Shown: positions 53,587 through 63,461, counted from the first letter of the stretch. The stretch is DNA of 64,000 bases from Roseomonas sp. (GCA_020249285.1 JADCFX010000017.1:16897-80896), one strand, 5' to 3'. Notes: a model not told the origin generated them from the sequence alone. Program-made: numbers and translations.

Positions 53587-54321
53587 TCAGCCCAGCCTGT
53601 TTGGGTCTGAATCCAGCGCGTAGCCGGCGGAACGCACGGTGCGGATGAGATCAACCTCATTATCCTGATTGATCGCCTTGCGTAGCCGGCGGATATGTAC
53701 ATCCACGGTGCGCGGTTCCACATGGATATCGCGGCCCCAAACGGCATCCAGCAATTGTTCGCGGGCAAAAACGCGGCCCGGATGCTGCAGGAAGAATTCA
53801 AGCAGCCGGTATTCTGTCGGGCCCAAATGCAACGGCCGGCCGTCGCGCGTCACGCGATGCGCATCCTGATCCATGGCAATTTCAGCGTAGGTAAGCGTGC
53901 CTTTGGAAGCCACGCGACCAGACCGGCGCAGCAAGGCGCGGATGCGCGCAATCACATGCTCCATCGCAAAGGGCTTGGCGATGTAATCATCCGCACCGAT
54001 ATCTAGCGCGCGCACCGCATCCTGGTCTTCCGTGCGGGCGGTCACCATAATGATTGGCAAATCGCGCGTTTCCGCGCGGCGGCGGAGCTGACGGCAGACC
54101 TCGATGCCCGAAAGCGATGGCAGCATCCAATCCAGCAGCATGACATCAGGCCGCGCTTCCGCAACACGCAGCAGCGCTTCCTGGCCATCTGCGGCTTCAT
54201 CCACGCGGAAACCCTGCTTTTCCAGATTGTAGCGCAGCAGGGTCAGAAGGGGTGCCTCATCTTCCACGATCAGTACCGTGGGCTTGGCGAGGCTGCTGTA
54301 GTTTTCTGCCGTCATGCCCAT
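53587..54321 (-). CDS. phoB: Phosphate regulon response regulator PhoB
   Basis: This 244-aa OmpR-type regulator has an N-terminal receiver with acidic pocket VEDE, the phospho-acceptor Asp in VMLLDWMLPSLSG and Lys in YIAKPFAMEHV. The C-terminal winged helix carries GPTEYRLLEFFLQHPGRVFAREQLLDAVWG. It activates Pho-box promoters when phosphate is low. It is the last gene of pstSCAB-phoU-phoB. The kinase gene phoR is not in this window. Confidence 0.95.
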   Translation of the reverse strand: MGMTAENYSSLAKPTVLIVEDEAPLLTLLRYNLEKQGFRVDEAADGQEALLRVAEARPDVMLLDWMLPSLSGIEVCRQLRRRAETRDLPIIMVTARTEDQDAVRALDIGADDYIAKPFAMEHVIARIRALLRRSGRVASKGTLTYAEIAMDQDAHRVTRDGRPLHLGPTEYRLLEFFLQHPGRVFAREQLLDAVWGRDIHVEPRTVDVHIRRLRKAINQDNEVDLIRTVRSAGYALDSDPNRLG

Positions 54322-54323
54322 AC

Positions 54324-55040
54324 CTATTCTCCTGGTGCGCGGACGACGGCGAAGGCCGAGGTATCACCCTTGGGCCGATCTTCCGGCAGGGTTTCGCCGC
54401 GCACGGCGAAGTGGATGCGTTCAGCGATATTCGTGGTGTGATCGCCAATGCGTTCCAGATTTTTGGCAATGAACAATAGATGCGTCGCGGCGGTGATATT
54501 GCGCGGGTCTTCCATCATATGCGTCAGCATTTCGCGGAAAATGCCGTTATAGATTTCATCCACCGGTTCATCCGCAGCCCAGACGCGTTCCGCCGCATCG
54601 GCATCGCTTTGCACCAGCGCATCCATGGCGGCCTTCAGGTTTTCCTGCACCAAATGCGCCATGCGTTCAAAGCCATTCATGCTGCCAAGCCCAGGCAGGG
54701 AGGCAAGAACGATGGACCGCTTGGCCGCATTGGCCGAGTAATCGCCGATGCGTTCCAGATCATTGGAAACTTTCATGCAAGCGATGATCAGGCGCAAATC
54801 CGCGGCCATGGGCTGACGCAGCGCGAGCAGCGTCACGCAAAAGCCTTCGATTTCACGTTCAAGCTGGTCAATCTGAAGATCGCGCTGCACCACTTCGCCG
54901 GCCAAATCACTGTCCCGGCGCACCAGGGCGCGTGTGGCATCCGCCACCTGGCGTTCCACCAGCCCGCCCATGCGCGCGATCATGTCGCGGAGCTTGCGCA
55001 AATCCTCATCATAGCTGCGGACGATGTGGTCTGTGGGCAT
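54324..55040 (-). CDS. phoU: Phosphate signalling regulator PhoU
   Basis: This 238-aa protein is two repeated three-helix PhoU domains (LRKLRDMIARMGGLVERQV, KVSNDLERIGDYSANAAKR; then second-domain counterparts with NLERIGDHTTNIAERI). The metal-binding E-x-x-x-D patterns are present in both. It links PstSCAB to PhoR and keeps the Pho regulon off when phosphate is ample. It lies two bases upstream of phoB. Confidence 0.96.
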   Translation of the reverse strand: MPTDHIVRSYDEDLRKLRDMIARMGGLVERQVADATRALVRRDSDLAGEVVQRDLQIDQLEREIEGFCVTLLALRQPMAADLRLIIACMKVSNDLERIGDYSANAAKRSIVLASLPGLGSMNGFERMAHLVQENLKAAMDALVQSDADAAERVWAADEPVDEIYNGIFREMLTHMMEDPRNITAATHLLFIAKNLERIGDHTTNIAERIHFAVRGETLPEDRPKGDTSAFAVVRAPGE

Positions 55041-55060
55041 GTGCTTCTCTCCTGCCTGGC

Positions 55061-55900
55061 TCAGCCAAACCGGCCGGTGATGTATTCTTGCGTCTTTGGG
55101 TGCTTGGGCGCGGTGAAAAGCTGCGCCGCCGGCGCCACTTCAATCAGCTCACCCAGATAGAAAAACGCAACTTGATCCGCGCAACGCGCCGCCTGCTGCA
55201 TGTTGTGCGTTACGATGGCAATGGTGAAGTCGCGCTTCAATTCATCAATCAGCTCCTCGATCTTCAAGGTGCTGATGGGATCAAGGGCGGAGGTGGGTTC
55301 ATCAAATAGGATCACCTCAGGCCGTACGGCGATGGTGCGGGCGATGCAAAGCCGCTGCTGTTGCCCGCCGGAAAGGCCAAGGGCGGAACGGTCCAGCCTA
55401 TCCTTCACCTCATTCCAAATGGCAGCGCGCGTCAGCGCCCATTCAATGCGTTCACCCAATTCAGACTTGGAAAGTTTCTCATGCAGGCGGATGCCGAAGG
55501 CGATGTTTTCGTAAATCGTCATCGGGAAAGGGGTGGGCTTCTGGAACACCATGCCTACCTTCGCGCGGAGAGAGTTGATGTCCGTTGAATCGGCGATGAT
55601 ATTCTCACCATCCAGCATCACCTCACCCGTCGCGCGCTGGCCAGGGTAAAGGCTATACATACGGTTCAGCACGCGGAGCAGCGTGGATTTGCCGCAGCCG
55701 GAAGGCCCGATCATGCCGGTGACTTGCCGGTCCGGCAGATCAAGCTTGATTTCCTTCAGCGCGCGGTTGTCGCCATAAAAGAAATCCAGATTGCTGATCG
55801 CCACACGCGCAGTGTTCAGCACGGCTTCTGACCGTGCTTGCATGCCGCCGAAGCTTGTCGTTCCGGCGCCTTGGTTTTGCGTTTCGGTGGAAAGGCTCAT
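55061..55900 (-). CDS. pstB: Phosphate ABC transporter ATPase
   Basis: This 279-aa ATPase has Walker [10 protein letters not shown], the PstB-specific [18 protein letters not shown], signature [13 protein letters not shown] and Walker [14 protein letters not shown]. It powers high-affinity phosphate import through PstC/PstA. The ATG at 55900 drops 38 track residues that fall in the pstA-pstB spacer and pstA 3' end. Confidence 0.96.
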   Translation of the reverse strand: MSLSTETQNQGAGTTSFGGMQARSEAVLNTARVAISNLDFFYGDNRALKEIKLDLPDRQVTGMIGPSGCGKSTLLRVLNRMYSLYPGQRATGEVMLDGENIIADSTDINSLRAKVGMVFQKPTPFPMTIYENIAFGIRLHEKLSKSELGERIEWALTRAAIWNEVKDRLDRSALGLSGGQQQRLCIARTIAVRPEVILFDEPTSALDPISTLKIEELIDELKRDFTIAIVTHNMQQAARCADQVAFFYLGELIEVAPAAQLFTAPKHPKTQEYITGRFG

Positions 55901-55917
55901 TTTCTCCGTCCTTACGG

Positions 55918-56811
55918 TCAGATGCGGCTGCGCAGCAATGTGCGCGCCAGAATATTGAGGCTGAGTACGCCCAAGGTGATCAGAAGCGCGCCGGCCCAGG
56001 CAAGCGCAATCCAATCCTCAAAAGGCGAACCGGCAAAGGCGTAGATGGTCACCGGCAGGCTCGACATGGGCTTCGACAAATCCGTGGACCAGGCGTTATT
56101 GCCGAGCGAGGTGAACAGCAGCGGCGCGGTTTCACCCGCCACGCGGGCAATGGCGAGCAAGATGCCAGTAATGATACCGGCAATGGCAGCGCGCCAGCAG
56201 ATCAGCACGATCATTTTCCATTTCGGCGCACCAAGCCCCACCACCGCTTCACGCAGCGTATTCGGGATCAGTTGCAGCATGTCTTCCGTGGTACGCACCA
56301 CAATGGGGATGACGATGATGGAAAGCGCGGCAATGCCGGCCCACCCGGAAAACCCGCCAAATGGCAGCACCAGGATTTGATAGACAAACAACCCAATCAG
56401 GATGGACGGCGCGGAAAGCAGAATGTCAGAGACAAACCGCACCGCATTCCCCAACCAGGAATCCTTGGCATATTCGGCCAAATAGGTGCCGACCAGCATA
56501 CCGATTGGCGTGCCGATTGCGGTGCCGATCAGGGATTGGATCAGGCTGCCCACAATGGCGTTCAGCAAGCCGCCTTCGGAACCGGGCGGCGCCGTCACAT
56601 TGGTGAAGACGCGCAGCGACATGGCTTCAAAACCACGATAAAACAGCGTGATCAGGATTGAAGCCAAAAGTACCAGGCCAACCACCGTAGCCGCGAGGCA
56701 GAGCGTGCGAATGATCCTATCCGCCCGCTTGCGCGAAGCACCAAGCCGCGCGGCCGTGGCGGCATCCTTGCGCGGGCCTGGATTGGACATGGAGGAAAGG
56801 GCGAGAGACAT
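55918..56811 (-). CDS. pstA: Phosphate ABC transporter permease PstA
   Basis: This 297-aa permease has six helices, with [27 protein letters not shown] and the inner contact loop [19 protein letters not shown], followed by [19 protein letters not shown], a PstA hallmark. It is three bases downstream of pstC. Confidence 0.95.
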   Translation of the reverse strand: MSLALSSMSNPGPRKDAATAARLGASRKRADRIIRTLCLAATVVGLVLLASILITLFYRGFEAMSLRVFTNVTAPPGSEGGLLNAIVGSLIQSLIGTAIGTPIGMLVGTYLAEYAKDSWLGNAVRFVSDILLSAPSILIGLFVYQILVLPFGGFSGWAGIAALSIIVIPIVVRTTEDMLQLIPNTLREAVVGLGAPKWKMIVLICWRAAIAGIITGILLAIARVAGETAPLLFTSLGNNAWSTDLSKPMSSLPVTIYAFAGSPFEDWIALAWAGALLITLGVLSLNILARTLLRSRI

Positions 56812-56814
56812 GGT

Positions 56815-57777
56815 TCAGACCTTCAGCCGCGACCGCAGCAAATAGCGCGATGTGGCCAACACCACGAAGGAAAGCACGAAAAGGATGAAGCCAAGCGCCA
56901 GCAAGGATGCCAGCTTCAGGCTGCCGATTTCGCTCTCCCCAAACTCCAGCGCGATGAGGGAGGCGATGGTATTCCCCGGCCCAAATAGTGAGGTTGAAAT
57001 CCGGTTCGCATTGCCGATCACGAAGGTCACCGCCATGGTCTCACCCAAGGCGCGACCAAGGCCAAGCATGATGCCGCCCACAACGGAAATACGCGTGTAG
57101 GGAATGACAACGCCCTTCATCACTTCCCAGGTTGTGGCACCAAGGCCATAGGCGCTTTCCTTGTATACGGGCGGGACTTGTTCAAACACATCGCGCATGG
57201 TGGCTGCGATGAAGGGCAGCACCATAATGGCCAAGATGAAGGCCGCGGTGAACAAGCCCGTACCGAACGGCGGTCCCTGAAACAGGAAGCCAATCAGCGG
57301 CAATTCCCCAAACGTATCAATGATGAAGGGCTGCACATGCTGCGCAAAGGCTGGCGCGATGACGAAAAACCCCCACATGCCGTAAATGATGGAGGGCACC
57401 GCGGCCAGAAGCTCTACCGCCGTGCCAACCGGCCGACGCATCCAGGGTGGCGCCAGTTCCGTCAGAAAGAAAGCAACGCCAAAGGCCAGGGGCACCGCCA
57501 GGATGATCGCCAGAATGGCGGTAACGATGGTGCCATAGATGGAAACACCGGCGCCGAATAATTCCTTGACTGGGTCCCAATCCGTGGAGGTCACGAAGGC
57601 GACACCAAAGGCGCGAAAGGCCGGCAGGCCGGCGATGAACAGCTCAATGATCAGGGCGCCAAGCAGGATCAGCACGAATATGCCGGCAGCCTGACAGACC
57701 AGGGCGAAGACCTTATCCCCAAAACTGCTGCTACGACGACTGACGGCTTTGGGAAGGGCGGCGGATGCGGAAGCCAA
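56815..57777 (-). CDS. pstC: Phosphate ABC transporter permease PstC
   Basis: This 320-aa permease partner of PstA carries the TSTDWDPV segment typical of PstC, the ATPase contact loop VPPVYKESAYGLGATTWEVM, and GLGRALGETMAVTFVIGNA. It follows pstS after a stem-loop. Confidence 0.95.
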   Translation of the reverse strand: MASASAALPKAVSRRSSSFGDKVFALVCQAAGIFVLILLGALIIELFIAGLPAFRAFGVAFVTSTDWDPVKELFGAGVSIYGTIVTAILAIILAVPLAFGVAFFLTELAPPWMRRPVGTAVELLAAVPSIIYGMWGFFVIAPAFAQHVQPFIIDTFGELPLIGFLFQGPPFGTGLFTAAFILAIMVLPFIAATMRDVFEQVPPVYKESAYGLGATTWEVMKGVVIPYTRISVVGGIMLGLGRALGETMAVTFVIGNANRISTSLFGPGNTIASLIALEFGESEIGSLKLASLLALGFILFVLSFVVLATSRYLLRSRLKV

Positions 57778-57800
57778 GGGTCACCCCCGGGGTTTAGGGT

Positions 57801-57837
57801 AAAAAGGGAGTTCCCGCAGGCAAGTACTGCCTGCGGG
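57801..57837 (-). promoter_or_regulatory. Stem-loop between pstS and pstC
   Basis: On the minus strand CCCGCAGGCA and TGCCTGCGGG form a ten-pair stem with a five-base loop, followed by AACTCCCTTTTTA. It is probably a partial terminator or message-stability element that lets pstS exceed the permease genes. Confidence 0.65.
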
Positions 57838-57848
57838 GAATCGGCACC

Positions 57849-58868
57849 TTAGGCGCCGAAGCTTTGCCGCCATGCGGTGCGGACAGCATTATGCACTGAT
57901 ACGGGCAGCGGGATATATTCCAGCTCCTCGGCCAGCTTGCTGCCATTGGTAAAGGCCCAATCGAAGAAGCGGCGCACATTGGCGCTCCGCGTCGCATCGG
58001 TCGGGTTGGTCGGGATCAGAATGAAGGTCGGCGCCACAATCGGCCAGGAATCCGCGCCGGGCGTGTCAATCACATTGGCGGCGAAGCCGGGCACGTTCCA
58101 ATCTGCGGCAGAAGCAGCGGCCATGAAGGCTTTGTGGTCGGGCTTAACGAAATTACCCGCATTGTTGCGCAGCTGCGTCGTCACCAACTTATTTGTGATG
58201 GCATAGGCATTTTCCACATAGCCGATGGCGCCACGAACATTGCGAACCGTGCCCGCCACACCTTCATTGCCACGCGCGCCCGTACCGGCGGGGAAGCGCA
58301 CCGAAGTGCCCACGCCAACCTTTTCCTTGAATTCAGGGGAAACGGCGGAAAGGTAAGACACCCACACGAAGGTCGTGCCCGAACCATCCGCGCGATAGGC
58401 CGGCGCAATGGCCAGATTGGGCAGGCTCACGCCGGGGTTGAGGGCCACGATTTGCGGGTCATTCCAGCGCGTAATCTTGCCGAGGTAGATATCCGCCAGC
58501 AGCGGCCCGGTCAGGCGAAGCTGATCTTCAGCGATGCCGGGGATATTCACGATGGCGACCAGGGAACCCATCACGGTCGGGAATTGCAGCAGATTGGCTT
58601 CGGTCAATTGCTGGGCATTCAGCGGCGCGTCAGTGGCACCGAAATCAACGGTCCGGTTGCGGATCTGGTTGATGCCAGCGCCTGAACCCACGGATTGGTA
58701 ATTCAATTGAATGCCAATCGCGTTGCGGACGGCCTCTGCCCACTTCTGATAAATCGGGTTGGGGAAGGAAGCGCCCGCGCCCGTGATCTGAGCCGTTTGG
58801 GCCTTGGCACCAAAAACGGGAAGGGTAAGGGCGGCGCTGGCGCCAAGAAGAAGGGATCGCCTATCCAC
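57849..58868 (-). CDS. pstS: Phosphate ABC transporter substrate-binding protein
   Basis: This 339-aa periplasmic phosphate receptor has a signal peptide containing DRRSLLLGASAALTLPVFG (an RR pair suggests Tat) ending near AKAQT. ITGAGASFPNPIYQKWAE is the first phosphate loop; GSGAGINQI, DFGATDAPL and ADGSGTTFVW supply further ligands. The GTG at 58868 with GGAG is preferred over the track's TTG 22 codons upstream. Confidence 0.95.
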   Translation of the reverse strand: MDRRSLLLGASAALTLPVFGAKAQTAQITGAGASFPNPIYQKWAEAVRNAIGIQLNYQSVGSGAGINQIRNRTVDFGATDAPLNAQQLTEANLLQFPTVMGSLVAIVNIPGIAEDQLRLTGPLLADIYLGKITRWNDPQIVALNPGVSLPNLAIAPAYRADGSGTTFVWVSYLSAVSPEFKEKVGVGTSVRFPAGTGARGNEGVAGTVRNVRGAIGYVENAYAITNKLVTTQLRNNAGNFVKPDHKAFMAAASAADWNVPGFAANVIDTPGADSWPIVAPTFILIPTNPTDATRSANVRRFFDWAFTNGSKLAEELEYIPLPVSVHNAVRTAWRQSFGA

Positions 58869-58956
58869 GGGTATGCTCCGTTTGCTGAAACTAACCGCTC
58901 CGGCTGGGCGGCCCGACGCTTCTAGTAAGGCCAAACGACTCTTCGATTTCAGTTAG

Positions 58957-58974
58957 ATGAAGCTTTTGTGACAA
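58957..58974 (-). promoter_or_regulatory. Candidate Pho box upstream of pstS
   Basis: TTGTCAC-AAAA-GCTTCAT (minus strand) fits the seven-four-seven layout of a PhoB-binding repeat pair (CTGTCAT-like), with five and four matches. It lies 89 bases before the pstS start. Confidence 0.5.
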
Positions 58975-58999
58975 CACCCCGGACAAGCCGGGGCTTTGT
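58975..58999 (-). terminator. Weak hairpin after the enoyl-CoA hydratase gene
   Basis: CCCCGG pairs with CCGGGG around a five-base loop, just past the hydratase gene and next to the Pho box. The T-run on this strand is poor, so its terminator role is uncertain. Confidence 0.4.
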
Positions 59000-59008
59000 C
59001 CATGCCCT

Positions 59009-59803
59009 CTATCGATACCAGGCGGGCCGGCGCTTGGCCTGAAAGGCTGCCAAGCCTTCCCGCCCTTCCGGCGCGGCGCGCTGCATCCAGCCCTCCTGCG
59101 CTAATTGCGCCACCTGGCGGGGGGAAAGGGTCAGGCCATTGGCCTCCAGGAAGGAGGTTTTGGTCATGGCAATGGCTGTCGGGGCCGAGAGCATCATCTG
59201 ATCAATGATATGCGCCAGCCGCGCTTCGATGGCGTCTGCCGCCAGAACCTCATGCACCAGGCCGATTCGAAGGGCCTCGGTAGCGTCAAAACGCTCACCG
59301 GTAAGGGCGTAGCGGCGGGTTTGGCGAAGGCCCAAAGCATCCACCATATGCGTGCTGATGGGCGTGGGCGCCACACCAACCCGCACTTCCGTAATGCCGA
59401 ATTGTGCCGCCGGGGTCGCCAGCGCCACATCGACGCAGCAGGCGATGCCAACGCCGCCGCCAAAACAGGCACCTTGGATCACGGCAAAGGTCGGTTTGGG
59501 GAATTCATTCAGCTTGCGCATGGCCTCGGTAGTGGCCAAGGAGGCTGCGAAGGCAGGCTCCGGCGGGTAGGCCGCCACTTCCGCCAGCCAATCAATATCC
59601 GCCCCGGCCTGGAAATGCGCCCCGGCACCGCGGATCACCAGGCCGCGAATGGCGGCATCGGGGCGGAGTTGATCGAGCCCGGCGATCAGCCCTTCCAGCA
59701 TGGCGGCGTTATAGGCATTGCCCTTATGGGGGCGGTTCAGCGTGGCGGTGGCGATGCCGCGCGAATCAATGGAAAGCAGGACGGGCTTGTCGGTTTCGGT
59801 CAT
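59009..59803 (-). CDS. Enoyl-CoA hydratase/isomerase-family protein
   Basis: This 264-aa crotonase-fold enzyme has the first oxyanion-hole segment GAHFQAGADIDWLAE (about 65), the second oxyanion segment QGACFGGGVGIACCVDVALA, and a possible catalytic Glu in GITEVRVGVAPTPIS. The QGACFGGG and ITEVRVGVAP segments resemble the methylglutaconyl-CoA hydratase subgroup, but the substrate is not certain. The ATG at 59803 has AGGGGAAG upstream and removes 33 non-family residues. It is divergent from the GGT-like gene. Confidence 0.9.
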   Translation of the reverse strand: MTETDKPVLLSIDSRGIATATLNRPHKGNAYNAAMLEGLIAGLDQLRPDAAIRGLVIRGAGAHFQAGADIDWLAEVAAYPPEPAFAASLATTEAMRKLNEFPKPTFAVIQGACFGGGVGIACCVDVALATPAAQFGITEVRVGVAPTPISTHMVDALGLRQTRRYALTGERFDATEALRIGLVHEVLAADAIEARLAHIIDQMMLSAPTAIAMTKTSFLEANGLTLSPRQVAQLAQEGWMQRAAPEGREGLAAFQAKRRPAWYR

Positions 59804-59904
59804 GGCGGTCTTCCCCTGGTTTGAACGCCATTCTTCCCCCGTGCGAGCGTTGACGCCAGACCCGGGCGGGCTAAGGGTTGGCGGGTTATTTGCGGAGATC
59901 AACC

Positions 59905-61605
59905 ATGCCCGCTTCCCGTCCCACCCTCAGCGGCCCGCGCCATGCGATTTCGGCGGGGCATTATTTGGCGGCCTCTGCCGGTTATGCGGTGCTGGAAGCG
60001 GGCGGCAATGCGGTGGATGCAGGCTGCGCGGCCGGTATTGCGCTTGGTGTGCTGCTGCCGGATTTGGTAAATGTGGCGGGTGTGGCGCCCATCATGATCC
60101 GGCTGGCGAATGGGCAGGTGGAAACCATCGCGGGGCTTGGCCATTGGCCGGCGTCCCTGCCGCCGGATATCTTCATGCGCGAACATGGCGGGAAGATTCC
60201 GCAAGGGGTGCGCCGTACCGTAGTGCCCGCTGCGCCGGATGCCTGGATCACGGCTTTGGAACGCCATGGCACCATGGGGTTCGGCGATGTGGCGCAATAT
60301 GCCATTCGCTACGCGGCGGAAGGTTTTGCGGTGTATCCGCTGCTCGCGGAAAGCGTTTCGGCGCATGTCGCGGAATATGCGCGCTGGCCATCCAATGCGG
60401 CGATTTTCCTGCCCGCCGGCGCGCCACCCAAAATCGGCGAGCGCTTCATCCAAAGCGATTTGGCGCGCAGCCTGAGCTATATGGTCGATGAAGAAAAGCG
60501 CGCGGCGGGCAAAGGCAGGCTGGCGGGGCTGGCCGCCGCGCATGCTGCCTTCTATCGCGGCGACATCGCGCGTGAAATCGTGGCCTTCCAGCAGCGTGAA
60601 GGCGGCTTTCTGACCATGGAGGATATGGCCGGCTTCCGTTCCCGCCTGGAACCCGCCATCTCGCGCCGCTGGCGCGGGCATGAGGTGATTACCTGCGGCC
60701 CCTGGTGCCAGGGCCCGGCGTTACTGGAAGCGCTGTTGCTGATGGAACGCGCGGGGTTGGATGGGTTGGAACATAACTCGTCTGAATATCTGCATCTTTT
60801 CACCGAATGCGTAAAAGCCGCCATGGCGGATCGCGAATATCATTTCGGTGATCCCGCCTTCATTGATGTGCCGATTGATGCGTTGCTGTCAGACGCGCAT
60901 TTGGCAGCACGTGTTGCGGAAATGGACCCGGTGCGTGCGCATCCTGCCATGTATCCTCCCTTGCTCGGCGCTGGGCGCGCGGCGGATGGGCCTGTGCGGC
61001 GCGATCTGCCGACGATTGAAGCGGATACAAGCTATGTTGCGGTGGTGGATCGTTGGGGCAACGCATTCAGCGCCACCCCTTCGGATGGATCCTGGAATTC
61101 CCCTGTGGTGCCGGGGCTTGGCCTGATCCCTTCCAATCGCGGCAGCCAAAGCCGGCCTGATCCCGCGCATCCCGCCGGCGTGGCACCTGGCAAGCGCCCG
61201 CGCCTGACACCCAACCCCGCCATGGTGGTCACGCGCGCAGGTGGTGTGATGCCCTTCGGCACGCCGGGCGGCGATGTGCAAATTCAGGCCATGTTGCAGG
61301 TGATGTTGAATGTGCTGCATTTCGGCATGGAATTGCAGGAAGCTATCGAAGCGCCGCGCGTTTCATCCTATGCCTTCCCATCATCCTTCGCACCGTTTGA
61401 CTATTTCCCGCGGCGGCTTGCGGTGGAGGCGCGCATTCCAGAAGCGACGCGAAATGCGTTGGCGGGCCGCGGACATGACATTAAGGAATGGCCGGATATC
61501 ACCTGGCTTGCCGGTAGTGTGGAGGCGGTGATGTCAGACCCCGCAACAGGGCTGGTGCGCGCCGGGGCCGATCCACGGCGCCCGGCCTATGCGATTGCGG
61601 GATGA
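59905..61605 (+). CDS. Gamma-glutamyltransferase-like Ntn hydrolase
   Basis: This 566-aa protein of the GGT family is expected to self-cleave into two chains at a nucleophile Thr. EADTSYVAVVDRWGNAFSATPS is the cleavage region: the Thr is kept, while the usual second Thr is Ser. GSWNSPVVPGLGLIPSNRG and TPNPAMVV...GTPGGDVQIQ are the gamma-glutamate-binding parts. No signal peptide is visible, unlike periplasmic GGT, so a cytoplasmic YwrD-like enzyme is more likely. The ATG at 59905 has GGAGATC upstream. It overlaps the next gene by four bases. Confidence 0.9.
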   Translation: MPASRPTLSGPRHAISAGHYLAASAGYAVLEAGGNAVDAGCAAGIALGVLLPDLVNVAGVAPIMIRLANGQVETIAGLGHWPASLPPDIFMREHGGKIPQGVRRTVVPAAPDAWITALERHGTMGFGDVAQYAIRYAAEGFAVYPLLAESVSAHVAEYARWPSNAAIFLPAGAPPKIGERFIQSDLARSLSYMVDEEKRAAGKGRLAGLAAAHAAFYRGDIAREIVAFQQREGGFLTMEDMAGFRSRLEPAISRRWRGHEVITCGPWCQGPALLEALLLMERAGLDGLEHNSSEYLHLFTECVKAAMADREYHFGDPAFIDVPIDALLSDAHLAARVAEMDPVRAHPAMYPPLLGAGRAADGPVRRDLPTIEADTSYVAVVDRWGNAFSATPSDGSWNSPVVPGLGLIPSNRGSQSRPDPAHPAGVAPGKRPRLTPNPAMVVTRAGGVMPFGTPGGDVQIQAMLQVMLNVLHFGMELQEAIEAPRVSSYAFPSSFAPFDYFPRRLAVEARIPEATRNALAGRGHDIKEWPDITWLAGSVEAVMSDPATGLVRAGADPRRPAYAIAG

Positions 61606-63461
61606 CCGCAGCACCCGATAGCGGGGCGCTGCTTGATCAGGCCATGGCGCGCCTGGGGGCGCGGGATTTCGGCGCGGCGGCAACGCTGTTCAATCGCGCC
61701 ATTGCGCTTGGCCGTGACGCGCCAGAAATTCGCAATAATCTGGGGCAGGCCTTGCGATTTTCCGGTGATAATGCAGGGGCCGAGGCCGCCTTTCGTGAGG
61801 CGCTCCGCCAGCGTCCGGCCTATGTACGCGCTGCGGCCAATCTGGTGGCGTCGCTTTTACCCGCAGGCGCCGATGCGGCGGCTGAGGTAATCTCCGCCAC
61901 GCTGGCTGCCGGTGCAGGAGAGGATTTGCACCGCGCCGTTGCCGGGTTGTGGCGCGATGCAGGGCGCCCGGACCGCGCCATTTTCCATTTGCAGGCGCTG
62001 CTTGAGGCAGCACCTGGCGATGCGCTGATGCGGAGCGAATTGGGCACCACGCTGATGGGTTTAGGCCAGCCCAGCGCGGCCATTCCGCATCTGGCGCGCG
62101 TCGCCGCCGAAATGCCGGATCGCGCTGATGCCATGGTGAATTACGGGCTTGCCTTGCAGCAATCAGGCGATATCGGCGCGGCCATGGCCGTGCAGCGCCG
62201 CGCCATTGCGCAGGACCCGCTCTGCCGTCCCGCTTGGCAAAACCTGTTGCTGGGTTTGAACTACATGCCGGGCATCACGGCAGAGGAAGTATCGGCGGCG
62301 CATCGTGCCTATGCCGCACGCTTTGCCCGCCCAGCGCCGGCGATGTTTGCCAATACGCCCGATCCGGATCGGCGGTTGCGCATTGGCATGCTCTCGGGCG
62401 ATTTCCGTCAGCATCCCGTTGGGTATTTTCTGGAAGCGGCGATTGGTGCGCACCGGCGCGCGGGGTTTCATCTGACCGCTTACGATGTCGGCAAGCGCGC
62501 AGATGCCACTACGGCGCGATTGCGCGGGCTTTATGATGCGTGGCGGCCTGTGGGCGCGCTGGAAGATGAAGCGATTGTCGCGCAAATCCGCGCAGATGCG
62601 ATCGATATTCTGGTGGATCTGACTGGCCATACGGAAGCAAGCCGGATAGGCGTGATGGAATATCGGCCCGCCCCGGTGCAGGTAAGCTGGATTGGCTATG
62701 CCAATACCAATGGCGTCGCAGCGATGGATTGGATCATCGCCGATGCTGTGGCGCTGCCGCCGGAGGATGAGGCGCTTTACATCGAAAAACCACTTCGGCT
62801 GCCGGGTTGCTATTTATGCTACACTGCGCCGAAGCAAGCCGTGGCGCCGAGCCCACCGCCCATGCTGCGCCAGGGCCATGTGACCTTTGGCTGCTTCAGT
62901 AATCTGGCCAAGATCAATGATGAGGTGCTGAGCGCCTGGGCTACGATTCTGGCCCGCCTGCCTGATGCGCGGCTTTTGCTAAAAACCGCCGTGCTGGGGG
63001 AAGCGGCGACTGCGCAAAAACTCCGCGCGCAATTCGCGGCCGCTGGAGGCGATGTTACGCGCCTCGATCTGGAAGGGCATAGCCCACGTGCCTATTACTT
63101 TGCGCGCTATGCGACGGTGGATTTCATGCTGGACCCCTTTCCCTTTCCGGGCGGCACCACAACGGTGGAGGCGATCCATGCCGGCGTGCCAAGCCTGACA
63201 CGGCGTGGGCGCGGCGGCATGATCAGCCGCAATGGCGAAACGCTGCTGAACGCGGTGGGGCTTGCCGATTGGATTGCTGCGGATACCCAGGCATACATCG
63301 AAAAGGCGTTGGCCTTTGCGCGGGATGCGGAAGGGCTGGCCGAGATCAGGGCGCGGCTCTCGCTCGGGCCTTTGGGCGATGCGGCCACCTATGCCCGGGG
63401 CTTGGAAGCCGCCTGGCGCTTCATTTGGCGTGACTGGTGTGCGCGCCAAGGGCGCAGATGA
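61602..63461 (+). CDS. TPR-containing O-GlcNAc transferase (SPINDLY)-like glycosyltransferase
   Basis: This 619-aa protein has about five TPR units at the N-terminus (about 1-220, e.g. EIRNNLGQALRFSGDNAGAEAAFREALRQRP), then a GT41-like catalytic region with LRIGMLSGDFRQHPVGYF, DILVDLTGHT, PAPVQVSWIGYANTNGV, VTFGCFSNLAKIND and LDPFPFPGGTTTVEAIHAGVPSLTRRG. The His and Lys of the GT41 active site are in the expected blocks. Bacterial members glycosylate proteins or unidentified acceptors. Start codon overlap (ATGA) couples it to the GGT-like gene. Confidence 0.93.
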   Translation: MTAAPDSGALLDQAMARLGARDFGAAATLFNRAIALGRDAPEIRNNLGQALRFSGDNAGAEAAFREALRQRPAYVRAAANLVASLLPAGADAAAEVISATLAAGAGEDLHRAVAGLWRDAGRPDRAIFHLQALLEAAPGDALMRSELGTTLMGLGQPSAAIPHLARVAAEMPDRADAMVNYGLALQQSGDIGAAMAVQRRAIAQDPLCRPAWQNLLLGLNYMPGITAEEVSAAHRAYAARFARPAPAMFANTPDPDRRLRIGMLSGDFRQHPVGYFLEAAIGAHRRAGFHLTAYDVGKRADATTARLRGLYDAWRPVGALEDEAIVAQIRADAIDILVDLTGHTEASRIGVMEYRPAPVQVSWIGYANTNGVAAMDWIIADAVALPPEDEALYIEKPLRLPGCYLCYTAPKQAVAPSPPPMLRQGHVTFGCFSNLAKINDEVLSAWATILARLPDARLLLKTAVLGEAATAQKLRAQFAAAGGDVTRLDLEGHSPRAYYFARYATVDFMLDPFPFPGGTTTVEAIHAGVPSLTRRGRGGMISRNGETLLNAVGLADWIAADTQAYIEKALAFARDAEGLAEIRARLSLGPLGDAATYARGLEAAWRFIWRDWCARQGRR

